From Desulfobacterales bacterium (GTDB taxonomy: Bacteria > Desulfobacterota > Desulfobacteria > Desulfobacterales > Desulfobacteraceae), in assembly GCA_022361135.1 (NCBI GenBank), contig JAKSBM010000968.1, positions 1 through 7,800 on the forward strand: a stretch of DNA of 7,800 nt, written 5' to 3'. This document shows positions 1 to 5,790 of the stretch, in pieces. Both the position numbers and the translations under genes were made by a program. A model generated the notes under the pieces. It was not told the DNA's origin, searched no databases, and was given only the letters and a program-made list of their open reading frames with translations. Positions within the stretch are counted from its first letter, which is position 1; each line of letters starts with the position of its first letter.

Positions 1-1
1 A

Positions 2-955
2 ACCCTGAAGGAAAATATCCAGCGCACGGGCGACCCCCTGGGATTCACACGCAACTACTGGTCGGAATGGGCCCATGGCCTGGAGCTGCCCAAGGGCGGG
101 GATACGGTATTGTACACGGCCCGGATGTACCAGATGCTCCCCTTTGTCCTCCAGACCACCCAGATGGTTCCCACGGTGAAACCCTTCCTCACGGTCCCCG
201 GTGTCAGTCCCCTGTTGCGGGCCGGGAACCGGCTGGCCGGAGAGTGCATGATCCGCATGATGGCCAGGAATGAAGATGAAATCCGCTTCCAGGGGAAAAA
301 GGCCCTTGGCGGAATCGCCAAAGCCCTGAATTCCGTGGGCATTCGCCCGGGATTTCTCTACGATGACGAACCGTACAGCGGTGCCCTTCTCCACGACCTG
401 GGGCTGGAGGGACAGATCCTTCCCCATGTGCGGCAGGTCTGCCGGACCTTCCTGGACCACGGGGTGAAGACCATCATCACGGTGGACCCCCATACCACCC
501 ACATGTTGAAACTGATTTTCCCCACCATTGTCCCCGAATTTCACCCCGAGGTTCGCCATTACACAGAATTGCTCCAGGAAAGGGGTAAATCGGAGAACTG
601 GACACCTTCCGACCTGCTTCCCCTGGAATTTGTCCTCCACGATTCCTGTGTCATGACCCGGGATCTCGATCTTGTGGCTCCCATCCGGAATCTTTCCAAC
701 CAAATGGGATTTAAATTAAACACACCGGAGAACAACGGCAAAAACACGGCCTGCTGCGGCGGACCTGTGGAGTATGCCTTTGGTGATCTCTGCCACCAAA
801 TTTCCACCATCCGCATCCGGGAATTATCCCAGGTGGGCCGCAACGTCATTACGGCCTGCCCCATCTGTCTCATTAATTTGAAAAAGTATGAAACCGAACT
901 GGGTGTCCGGATCTGGGACATGGGGGAGGTGCTGAACCAATCCCTGCCCCAATAG
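2..955 (+). CDS. HdrD/GlcF-like (Fe-S)-binding oxidoreductase, 5'-truncated by window edge
   Basis: The reading frame is open from the first bases of the window and ends at TAG 953-955, giving 317 residues of the C-terminal part; the true start lies to the left. The C-terminal half carries one intact cysteine-rich CCG domain: HDSC (Cys codon at 647), CCGGP (752-757) and CPIC (857-868). This is the C-x(34)-CCG-x(32)-CxxC pattern of HdrB/HdrD, GlcF and GlpC, which bind a non-cubane or ordinary 4Fe-4S cluster and pass electrons between flavoproteins, quinone or thiols. The N-terminal CCG repeat is degenerate: where a Cys-Cys-Gly is usual there is DEPYSG, and where CPxC is usual there is DPHTTHM. 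The 4Fe-4S ferredoxin-like domain expected further upstream is not visible. An intrinsic terminator follows 15 bases after the stop, so this is the last gene of its operon. The general family is clear; the specific partner and substrate are not. GlpC is less likely because the C-terminal sequence resembles HdrD-type proteins more. Confidence 0.82.
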   Translation, partial: TLKENIQRTGDPLGFTRNYWSEWAHGLELPKGGDTVLYTARMYQMLPFVLQTTQMVPTVKPFLTVPGVSPLLRAGNRLAGECMIRMMARNEDEIRFQGKKALGGIAKALNSVGIRPGFLYDDEPYSGALLHDLGLEGQILPHVRQVCRTFLDHGVKTIITVDPHTTHMLKLIFPTIVPEFHPEVRHYTELLQERGKSENWTPSDLLPLEFVLHDSCVMTRDLDLVAPIRNLSNQMGFKLNTPENNGKNTACCGGPVEYAFGDLCHQISTIRIRELSQVGRNVITACPICLINLKKYETELGVRIWDMGEVLNQSLPQ

Positions 956-970
956 GGGGTGGAACCACAG

Positions 971-1010
971 CCGGGGGAAGGTGCGACGCCCTTCCCCCGG
1001 TAATTTTTTT
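971..1010 (+). terminator. Rho-independent terminator of the HdrD-like gene
   Basis: A perfect 10-bp stem, CCGGGGGAAG (971-980) with CTTCCCCCGG (991-1000), encloses a 10-base loop and is followed by TAATTTTTTT (1001-1010). It sits just after the TAG stop at 955. Stem plus U-tract is the classic intrinsic terminator layout on the plus strand. Confidence 0.93.
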
Positions 1011-1463
1011 CAACATCTATTCCCAGGGTAAGGCCCCCAGCCCCCTGGATACCGATCCCCGGAAAAAGCCATTCCGTGAAGGACCAATGGCGGTTCTCAA
1101 GAATATGTTGCCAAACCCTGGCATGGATTAGCCAATCATCCAAGCCGCCGCTTGCAAGGCGGTTGGCCCGACAGTCGGAACATTATTTTAAATTTGCCAT
1201 CCCCCCGGGGGATCAGGCGATGGCAACGAAACCTTCCTCCCAGTGCCATGGCCGGGTTTTAAGAAAAATTTTCAAATCAACAAGTTAAAGGTCCATTGAG
1301 TCGGAAGGGTGTTTAAAAATCAGAATAATTCCTTAAATTCAGCTCCTTTTACCGCTTGGCCGGGGAAATAATCATGGACAAGGGCAAAGCCCCTTTGGTA
1401 TTCAAAACTATTCTGTTTTCTGAATTCCGTATCTGTCCAAATCGTTAACCCATCCGTTTCACC
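1011..1463. other. Gene-free stretch upstream of the peroxiredoxin gene, with hairpins
   Basis: I see no convincing gene here. Short ORFs on both strands lack ribosome binding sites and recognisable protein character. Two folded elements stand out. One is a 9-bp stem with a single bulged G (CCAAgCCGCC at 1140-1149 with GGCGGTTGG at 1158-1166) around an 8-base loop. The other is TTGCCAT (1194-1200) with ATGGCAA (1220-1226), whose interior contains the near-palindrome CCCCCCGGGGG. A promoter for the peroxiredoxin must lie here or nearby, but no hexamer pair at proper spacing is good enough to call. No known riboswitch consensus was recognised. Confidence 0.5.
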
Positions 1464-1479
1464 CAAAGGAGGCGCCATG
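1464..1479 (+). promoter_or_regulatory. Second, upstream ribosome binding site and ATG in frame with the peroxiredoxin
   Basis: AAAGGAGG (1465-1472) lies four bases before ATG 1477-1479. That ATG is in the same frame as the peroxiredoxin start at 1585, with no stop between. Use of it would add 36 residues, rich in Pro, Gly, Ser and Lys with one Cys (residue 6), that do not resemble a peroxiredoxin N-terminus or a signal peptide. Whether it is used is unknown. Confidence 0.45.
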
Positions 1480-1566
1480 TCCCAAATTGGTTGTGCCCGC
1501 CCCACGGGCGGTCCTGTCGGGGAATCTGCTCCCCGGAAAAATCAACAAGATCCATCATCCACCCCC

Positions 1567-1577
1567 AAAAAGGAGGA
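1567..1577 (+). promoter_or_regulatory. Ribosome binding site choosing the ATG at 1585
   Basis: AAAAAGGAGGA at 1567-1577 contains a full Shine-Dalgarno core and ends seven bases before ATG 1585. The protein then starts [11 protein letters not shown], the usual beginning of AhpC/Prx-type peroxiredoxins. This makes 1585 the preferred start over the upstream in-frame ATG at 1477. Confidence 0.8.
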
Positions 1578-1584
1578 ATACCCC

Positions 1585-2196
1585 ATGATCCAAGTCGGCA
1601 AACCTGCTCCGGATTTCACCGCACCGGGATACCAAAACGGCAATTTCATCGATACAAAACTCTCGGATCATCTGGGAAAATGGGTATTGCTCTGCTTCTA
1701 CCCCGGTGATTTCACCTTTGTCTGAGCCACGGAAATTTCAGCAGTTGCTGAAAAATACCCGGCCTACCAGGACCTTGGTGTGGAAGTACTCTCCATGAGC
1801 ATTGATTCCATGTTTGTCCATAAGATGTGGGATGAAAAGGAATTGGCCAAAATGGTGAAGGGCGGCGTTCCCTTTCCCATGCTCTCAGACGGCGGCGGCA
1901 AGGTGGGGAAAATATACGGTGTCTACGATGAGGACGCCGGTGTGGAAACCCGGGGCCGCTTCATCATCGATCCCGACGGCATTGTCCAGGGCTTTGAAGT
2001 CCTGACCCCGCCCGTGGGAAGAAACATCAACGAAACCCTGAGGCAGATCCAGGCCTTTCAATTGGTCCGGGAATCCAAGGGCGCCGAAGCCACACCCTCG
2101 GGGTGGAAACCGGGTAAAAAGACCCTAAAACCGGGTCCGGAACTGGTGGGCAAGGTGTGGGAGGAATGGCAGACCCATATGGCCTTTGAAGATTAA
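1585..2196 (+). CDS. prxU: Selenocysteine-containing peroxiredoxin (AhpC/Prx1-like), complete, UGA read through
   Basis: Cytosolic thiol (here selenol) peroxidase that reduces H2O2 and organic hydroperoxides. With the in-frame TGA at 1723-1725 read as Sec47, the gene encodes 203 residues, ending at TAA 2194-2196. The active site is [16 protein letters not shown]: Pro40, Thr44 and Sec47 match the family PxxxTxxC motif, with Sec replacing the peroxidatic Cys, and Arg123 fits the catalytic arginine. Homology continues without frameshift past the TGA ([45 protein letters not shown]), so the TGA is not a simple nonsense mutation. The C-terminal site where typical 2-Cys enzymes have VCPAGW reads ATPSGW, so Thr170 replaces the resolving Cys. 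The only Cys left is Cys37, just before the active-site loop. It therefore looks like a 1-Sec enzyme needing an external thiol such as thioredoxin or glutaredoxin. A hairpin directly 3' of the TGA fits a bacterial SECIS. The gene is monocistronic, lying between two terminators. The selenium insertion genes (selABC) are not in this window. Confidence 0.9.
1726..1763 (+). promoter_or_regulatory. Putative bacterial SECIS element directing Sec insertion at UGA 1723-1725
   Basis: The core is TTTCAGCA (1736-1743), GT (1744-1745), TGCTGAAA (1746-1753), an uninterrupted complementary stem. With a realistic 4-base loop this is a 7-bp stem with apical AGUU, so a G is the second loop base followed by U. 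A looser lower stem can form from GCC (1726-1728) with GGC (1761-1763) and GG (1731-1732) with CC near 1758-1760. The loop G is 19 bases after the last base of the UGA. Known bacterial SECIS hairpins lie immediately downstream of the UGA inside the coding region, with a G/U-containing apical loop that SelB recognises. The bulged U seen in some SECIS elements is not evident. Confidence 0.72.
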
Positions 2197-2203
2197 TTGC
2201 GGC

Positions 2204-2240
2204 CCGGGCAGGTCGTGTGAGTGAATATCACAACGCCCGG
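2204..2240 (+). other. Imperfect hairpin in the peroxiredoxin 3' region
   Basis: CCGGGC (2204-2209) pairs with GCCCGG (2235-2240), and inside it GTCGTG (2212-2217) pairs with CACAAC (2229-2234) with one mismatch. No U-tract follows, so it is not a terminator by itself. Confidence 0.5.
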
Positions 2241-2263
2241 CCCGGACATGGAAAAAATCCAAA

Positions 2264-2295
2264 CTGTGACGTCTCACCCAAATAGGACGTTACAG
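2264..2295 (+). other. Second hairpin in the peroxiredoxin 3' region
   Basis: CTGTGACGTC (2264-2273) pairs with GACGTTACAG (2286-2295) over 10 positions, one of them a G-U pair, around a 12-base loop. It ends five bases before the terminator stem. Confidence 0.55.
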
Positions 2296-2299
2296 CAAT

Positions 2300-2340
2300 T
2301 CCAGGGTTTCGATGACACATCGAAACCCTGGATTCTTTTT
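2300..2340 (+). terminator. Strong Rho-independent terminator of the peroxiredoxin gene
   Basis: CCAGGGTTTCGAT (2301-2313) and ATCGAAACCCTGG (2319-2331) form a perfect 13-bp stem, extendable by one T-A pair (2300/2332), with loop GACAC. TTCTTTTTT follows. On the plus strand this is a textbook terminator for the peroxiredoxin. It abuts the convergent dctM stop; on the minus strand the stem is not followed by a U-tract, so it may only protect the dctM message 3' end. Confidence 0.93.
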
Positions 2341-3629
2341 TAGGGGGTGTAAAGACCGGCCCATTGGGGCAGGTAAAGGGAAAGTACAGGCAGGACCGAC
2401 AGGATGATCAATACCACCAAATCCATGACCACAAAGGGAATGGCTTCCCTGGCAATCTCATCCACTTCGCAGCCGGCCAGGTTGGCAGCGGTGAAAAGGT
2501 TCACCCCCACCGGCGGCGTGGCCTGGCCAATGGCCAGGGCGGAAATGAAAATCACCCCATAGTAAACCGGATCGATTTTAAAGGCAGCCAGCACCGGGAT
2601 GAGGATGGGCATGAGGAGATAGGAGATGGAGATGGCATCCAGGATCATGCCCAGGCCAAACAAAAGCAGATTGACCAGGATGATCATGACCACGGCGTTG
2701 GGGGAAACCCTAACGATGAAATTGGCCAGGGTATCAATGACCCCTGTCACCGAGGCGGCCCAGGTAAAGATTCCGGCAAAAACCACGATGAACATGATCA
2801 CCGAAGAGGTCACGGCCGAATCCACCAGAATTTCCACCATGTCCCGCCAGGAAATGGAACGATATACCAAAACCGAGACAAAGAGGCTGTAGAACACCGC
2901 CACAACCGCCGCTTCCGTGGGGGTAAAAATCCCCGTGTAAATCCCCCCCAGGATAACCACCGGTGCCAGGATGGCCCAGATGGAATCCTTCATTGCCACC
3001 ATGAGTTCCCTAAGACTTCCCCGCTGGGACAGCCCCCGGTATCCCCGCCGCCATGAAATGTACCAGGCCACCAGGATGGTCCCCAGGCCGGTGATGATCC
3101 CCGGAATGATCCCGGCCACAAAAAGGGCGGAAACGGAAACCGAGGTGATATTGCCGTAGATGATAAAGGCAATTGAGGGGGGGATGATGATGGACAAATC
3201 GGCGGCATTGGCGATGGTGGCACCGGCAAATGCCTTGTCGTATCCATGTTTGAGCATGGGGGTGAGCAATATCATGCCCACGGCCGCCGTGGTGGCCGGA
3301 CCGGAGCCGGACAGGGCCCCCCAGAACATGCAGGTGAGAACGGCCACAATGGAAAGGCCCCCGGTTGCGCGCCCCACCAGGAGTTCAAAAAAATTGGCAA
3401 TGGTGGCGGCCAGGCCGGCCCGCTGGAGGATGACACCGGCCAAAACGAAAAAGGGGATGGCCAGCAGGGGAAATGAGGCAATGCCCGAGGCAAAATTCAC
3501 CCCCAGCATCTCAGCCCCCAGTTCGAAATAGATGATGGTGGCCGTGGCGGAAACCCCCAGTGAGGTGCCGATGGGCGCACCGATGAACATGAGGAAAAAG
3601 AAAAGGGCCAGGATCAGAACAAATTCCAT
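2340..3629 (-). CDS. dctM: TRAP transporter large permease subunit DctM
   Basis: A 429-residue inner-membrane protein, the usual length for the 12-TM-type large TRAP subunit that carries the substrate across the membrane using a Na+ (or H+) gradient. The N-terminus (MEFVLILALFFFLMFIGAPI) is the first membrane segment, and hydrophobic segments continue to the end. Family motifs are visible: GSGPATTAA at about 108-116, IIPPSIAFIIYG at 148-159, GIFTPTEAA at 233-241 and GQATPPVGVNLF at 368-379, placed as in the two inverted halves of DctM/SiaM. The start ATG directly follows the dctQ stop with no base between; GGAGG lies eight bases ahead inside the end of dctQ, which suggests translational coupling. 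It is the last gene of dctPQM and its stop overlaps the final base of the convergent peroxiredoxin terminator. Family assignment is firm; the transported compound cannot be told from the sequence. Confidence 0.96.
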   Translation of the reverse strand: MEFVLILALFFFLMFIGAPIGTSLGVSATATIIYFELGAEMLGVNFASGIASFPLLAIPFFVLAGVILQRAGLAATIANFFELLVGRATGGLSIVAVLTCMFWGALSGSGPATTAAVGMILLTPMLKHGYDKAFAGATIANAADLSIIIPPSIAFIIYGNITSVSVSALFVAGIIPGIITGLGTILVAWYISWRRGYRGLSQRGSLRELMVAMKDSIWAILAPVVILGGIYTGIFTPTEAAVVAVFYSLFVSVLVYRSISWRDMVEILVDSAVTSSVIMFIVVFAGIFTWAASVTGVIDTLANFIVRVSPNAVVMIILVNLLLFGLGMILDAISISYLLMPILIPVLAAFKIDPVYYGVIFISALAIGQATPPVGVNLFTAANLAGCEVDEIAREAIPFVVMDLVVLIILSVLPVLSLYLPQWAGLYTP

Positions 3630-4103
3630 TTAATTTTCCTCCGAATCAAAAAGTTTGGATTTGGCGTCCTGCCAGATCCCGTTGAAAATGGATACGGAAA
3701 AAAGAGGCAGGCCGGCATAGTAAATCCAGACCGGGATGTCCAGTGAGGCGGAACGGGCCTGGAACAAGGTGATTTCATCGTAGATGGCCTGGATCATGAA
3801 ATAGTTCAAGACCACGAACAAAAGGGCGGCCAGCAGGGAATAGATGGCCACGCAAACCTTTTGAATTTTTCTGGGAAACATATTGTAAAAGGTCACCATT
3901 CCCAGCTGTCCCCCCCGCTCAAAGGCAATGCCGATACCAATGATGGTCATCCAGACAAAGAGGTTGATGGTAATCTCTTCGGTGGCGGCCAGGGAAAAGT
4001 GGAAGATGTAACGACTTAATATATTAACAAAGGCGATCACGGCCATGACGGCCAGAAGAATAGCCACCAACCAGTGATCCAGACGGATGCCCAGAATTTT
4101 CAT
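3630..4103 (-). CDS. dctQ: TRAP transporter small permease subunit DctQ
   Basis: A 157-residue membrane protein with four hydrophobic segments at about 11-30, 46-62, 84-105 and 124-142, the normal DctQ topology. The small subunit pairs with DctM and helps receive the loaded binding protein. Family features are the N-x-L-S-R-Y stretch (27-32), the TEE pair after it (41-43), and FVWMTIIGIGIAFERGGQLG (49-68). The start chosen is ATG at 4103, because GGAG lies seven bases ahead and the protein then begins at the first membrane segment. A longer frame reaches 4190, but its added residues are read through the GC-rich hairpins and look non-coding. It is separated from dctP by 122 bases and joined directly to dctM. 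Confidence 0.93.
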   Translation of the reverse strand: MKILGIRLDHWLVAILLAVMAVIAFVNILSRYIFHFSLAATEEITINLFVWMTIIGIGIAFERGGQLGMVTFYNMFPRKIQKVCVAIYSLLAALLFVVLNYFMIQAIYDEITLFQARSASLDIPVWIYYAGLPLFSVSIFNGIWQDAKSKLFDSEEN

Positions 4104-4121
4104 GATCCTACTCCATGGAAA

Positions 4122-4152
4122 TCGCCCCCCCTGCCATGAACAGGGGGGGCGA
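4122..4152 (-). other. Intercistronic hairpin between dctP and dctQ (dctQ-proximal)
   Basis: A perfect 12-bp stem, TCGCCCCCCCTG (4122-4133) with CAGGGGGGGCGA (4141-4152), encloses a 7-base loop. In the dctPQM message it stands just ahead of the dctQ ribosome binding site. There is no U-tract, so it is better read as an mRNA-stabilising or translation-modulating structure than as a terminator. Confidence 0.85.
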
Positions 4153-4174
4153 CGGTCTTGCAATTTCAAATTAT

Positions 4175-4203
4175 GGTCTGCCCGGAACAATGCCGGGCAG
4201 ACC
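4175..4203 (-). other. Intercistronic hairpin between dctP and dctQ (dctP-proximal)
   Basis: A perfect 11-bp stem, GGTCTGCCCGG (4175-4185) with CCGGGCAGACC (4193-4203), encloses a 7-base loop and begins 22 bases after the dctP stop on the minus strand. No U-run follows. Such stems behind binding-protein genes commonly protect the upstream message from 3' decay, so more binding protein than permease is made. Confidence 0.85.
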
Positions 4204-4225
4204 GACTACAGCATTTCAGGCCGGA

Positions 4226-5293
4226 TTATTCGGCCATGTCGGCCTTGGCTTTTTCATAGACATCTTTGCCGATCTTACCCACCCACTTGTCATAAACGGG
4301 CTGGGTGGCCTTGATGAAGGCCTGGCGCTGATCATCGGTGAGGAAGTTCACGGTCATCCCCTTGCTCTCCATGAATTTCACCGGATCGGGCACGGCCATG
4401 GTGTAGTTGAATTCGTTTTTCAGGATATTGATGGAGGTGTCCCCATCCAATCCGGCCCGGCAGAGGGCGGTTTCAAACCGACCGGCTTCCTGGGCGGCTT
4501 CCATGATGGCATCCTGGATTTCCTTGGGGAACTTTTTCCACTGCTTCTGGTTCCAGTAGAAAATCAGGGGGTCCACCAGGTAATTCCACATGTTGGTGTA
4601 TTTATGGTATTGGAAAATCTGTACCGGGATCAATACCCCAACCGGGTTTTCCTGGCCGTCCACAACGCCCTGCTGGAAACCGGCAACGGCATCCCCCCAG
4701 TTCATGTTCACGGGATCGGCACCCAGGGCCTTGAAGGTATCAATGAACATGGGGTTGCCCACCACGCGAACCCGCAGTCCCTTCATGTCCTCGGGGCTGC
4801 TCACGGCCACCTTGGAATTGGTGAGCTGGCGGAAACCATTTTCCGCCCAGGCCAGGGGCTGGAGGCGTTTGGCTTCCATGGCCTGGAAAATGGCCTGTCC
4901 GGCCTGGCCGTTTTTAACCTTGTCCAGGTTTTCAAAATTATTCAAAAAGAAGGGAAGATGGAAAACATTGGCCTGGGGAATCACCGGGCTGATGTTGATG
5001 GTGGAATCCATGGCGCAGTCGATGACACCCTTGGCAACCATCTGGGAACTTTTGAGCTGGGCCCCCTTGAGCAGGGCGGAACCAAAATAGGGTTTGATGT
5101 TAATTTGCCCATTGGTTTTTTCCTTCACCAATTCGGCAAATTTTGTGGCGCCCATACCCCAATAGAACTTGGGTCCCACGGTCACCTGCATTTTATACTC
5201 TTTCTTAAAGCCGGCAGCCTGGGCCGATACTGCGGTAAACACGAAAACAACTGCCAGGGAAAGGGCAGCGTATTTAACCATCTGTTTCAACAT
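4226..5293 (-). CDS. dctP: TRAP transporter periplasmic solute-binding protein DctP
   Basis: A 355-residue extracytoplasmic solute receptor of the DctP/TAXI-like TRAP class. The start at 5293 is preferred: GGAG lies eight bases ahead, and the protein then opens with a standard signal peptide (basic MLKQMVK, hydrophobic core, AVSAQA before the mature AGFKKEYK). An in-frame ATG at 5338 would prepend 15 polar residues and is less likely. The mature protein follows the family: YWGMGATKFAELVKEKTNG (44-62), KGLRVRVVGNPMF (171-183), whose second Arg (176) is at the position that salt-bridges the substrate carboxylate in SiaP/DctP, and GDAVAGFQQGVVDGQENP (200-217). It captures an organic acid in the periplasm and hands it to DctQM. 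It is the first gene of the operon, followed by two stem-loops. The substrate (C4-dicarboxylate, keto acid or other) cannot be fixed from sequence. Confidence 0.95.
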   Translation of the reverse strand: MLKQMVKYAALSLAVVFVFTAVSAQAAGFKKEYKMQVTVGPKFYWGMGATKFAELVKEKTNGQINIKPYFGSALLKGAQLKSSQMVAKGVIDCAMDSTINISPVIPQANVFHLPFFLNNFENLDKVKNGQAGQAIFQAMEAKRLQPLAWAENGFRQLTNSKVAVSSPEDMKGLRVRVVGNPMFIDTFKALGADPVNMNWGDAVAGFQQGVVDGQENPVGVLIPVQIFQYHKYTNMWNYLVDPLIFYWNQKQWKKFPKEIQDAIMEAAQEAGRFETALCRAGLDGDTSINILKNEFNYTMAVPDPVKFMESKGMTVNFLTDDQRQAFIKATQPVYDKWVGKIGKDVYEKAKADMAE

Positions 5294-5657
5294 TTTTCCA
5301 CTCCATTTTGGATGGGCTTCCCGCATCCTGTCTATCAATTAACACATCAGCTTTCCCCCGCAGGGGTAAGAATTTCACCCGGAATCAGACCTGGAAGAAA
5401 AAAAAGGGAAATCAATATGTGGAAATGGGAAGGAAGAATCCAGACCCATTTCGCAATACAGGAACCCTTTGTCTCCATGGTATCTGAATCAGGAGAAATG
5501 GGTGTAACACAGACCGGAAAATCAGATCAAGGCGAAGAGCTGGAAAAACGACATGGGGGTAAACCGGGTTTGAAACCAGTAAACTCCCCAATTGAAGCAT
5601 GGGAGGGGAAACAAATTAAAAGGGTGGGAAGGCGGATAGAAGGAAATAGTTGAAATC
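5294..5657. other. Gene-free leader/promoter region of the dctPQM operon
   Basis: No credible gene. Only the ribosome binding site before dctP and a short CCCC-GCA-GGGG hairpin (about 5355-5366) in the presumed leader could be picked out. No confident promoter or regulator site was recognised. Confidence 0.45.
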
Positions 5658-5658
5658 T

Positions 5659-5680
5659 AAAAGAATACTGGTCGGACCAG
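5659..5680 (-). terminator. Possible weak terminator of the glpAB transcript
   Basis: On the minus strand, CTGGT-CCG-ACCAG is followed at once by TATTCTTTT. The stem has only five pairs, but the U-rich tail is in the right place and stronger palindromes lie just upstream in the transcript (5691-5704, 5714-5751). This would end the glpA-glpB message before the dctP leader. Confidence 0.38.
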
Positions 5681-5690
5681 ATCCATACAT

Positions 5691-5704
5691 GGGGAGGACT
5701 CCCC
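5691..5704. repeat. Short GC-rich palindrome behind glpB
   Basis: GGGGAG (5691-5696), spacer GA, CTCCCC (5699-5704). It is one of a cluster of inverted repeats between glpB and the possible terminator. Confidence 0.6.
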
Positions 5705-5713
5705 TGACAAATG

Positions 5714-5751
5714 GGCCAATGCCCGGGGGATCCCCCGGGAAGACATTGGCC
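5714..5751. repeat. Large compound palindrome downstream of glpB
   Basis: The outer arms GGCCAATG (5714-5721) and CATTGGCC (5744-5751) enclose an 18-base perfect palindrome, CCCGGGGGATCCCCCGGG (5722-5739), with AAGA left as a bulge at 5740-5743. As RNA from either strand it would fold into a stem of about 16 pairs. No U-tract adjoins it on the minus strand, so alone it is not a typical terminator. It could block 3' decay of the glpAB message or be a repeated intergenic element. Confidence 0.8.
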
Positions 5752-5770
5752 GATGTTTAAACGTCAACGG

Positions 5771-5790
5771 ATAGTTGTAAATACAACTAT
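5771..5790. repeat. AT-rich palindrome touching the glpB stop codon
   Basis: ATAGTTGTA (5771-5779), AA, TACAACTAT (5782-5790) is a perfect inverted repeat over 20 bases. Its right edge includes the last base of the glpB TGA stop. The form would suit a dimeric regulator site as well as an RNA hairpin, but its place behind a gene argues for the latter. Confidence 0.7.

Noticed and set aside
559..1143. 194-codon minus-strand frame over the HdrD-like gene and its terminator
   Set aside because: Overlaps a well-supported CDS and crosses its terminator; no recognisable protein character.
1395..1423. Possible sigma-70 promoter (TTGGTA, 17 bases, TTCTGA) upstream of the peroxiredoxin
   Set aside because: The -10 match is too poor to call.
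1320..1505. 61-codon minus-strand frame in the gap before the peroxiredoxin
   Set aside because: Begins with GTG without a ribosome binding site and resembles no family I know.
1723..1725. TGA as a nonsense mutation making the peroxiredoxin a pseudogene
   Set aside because: It falls exactly on the catalytic Cys codon, homology is intact on both sides, and a SECIS-like stem follows; random decay would not be expected to hit this codon and leave all else intact.
2364..3056. 230-codon plus-strand frame rich in His, Gly and Gln opposite dctM
   Set aside because: Composition typical of the reverse complement of a hydrophobic membrane protein gene, not a real protein.
5453..5467. Possible sigma-54 promoter on the minus strand (GGGTTC-N5-TTGC) upstream of dctP
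   Set aside because: The GG and GC elements have the right spacing, but only part of the -24 consensus matches; chance occurrence is likely.
5412..5600. 62-codon minus-strand frame in the dctP leader
   Set aside because: No ribosome binding site or recognisable features.
4115..5653. 512-codon open frame on the plus strand opposite dctP
   Set aside because: It lies antisense to a clear dctP with signal peptide and family motifs; its translation shows no family features. The long antisense frame is a by-product of dctP codon usage.
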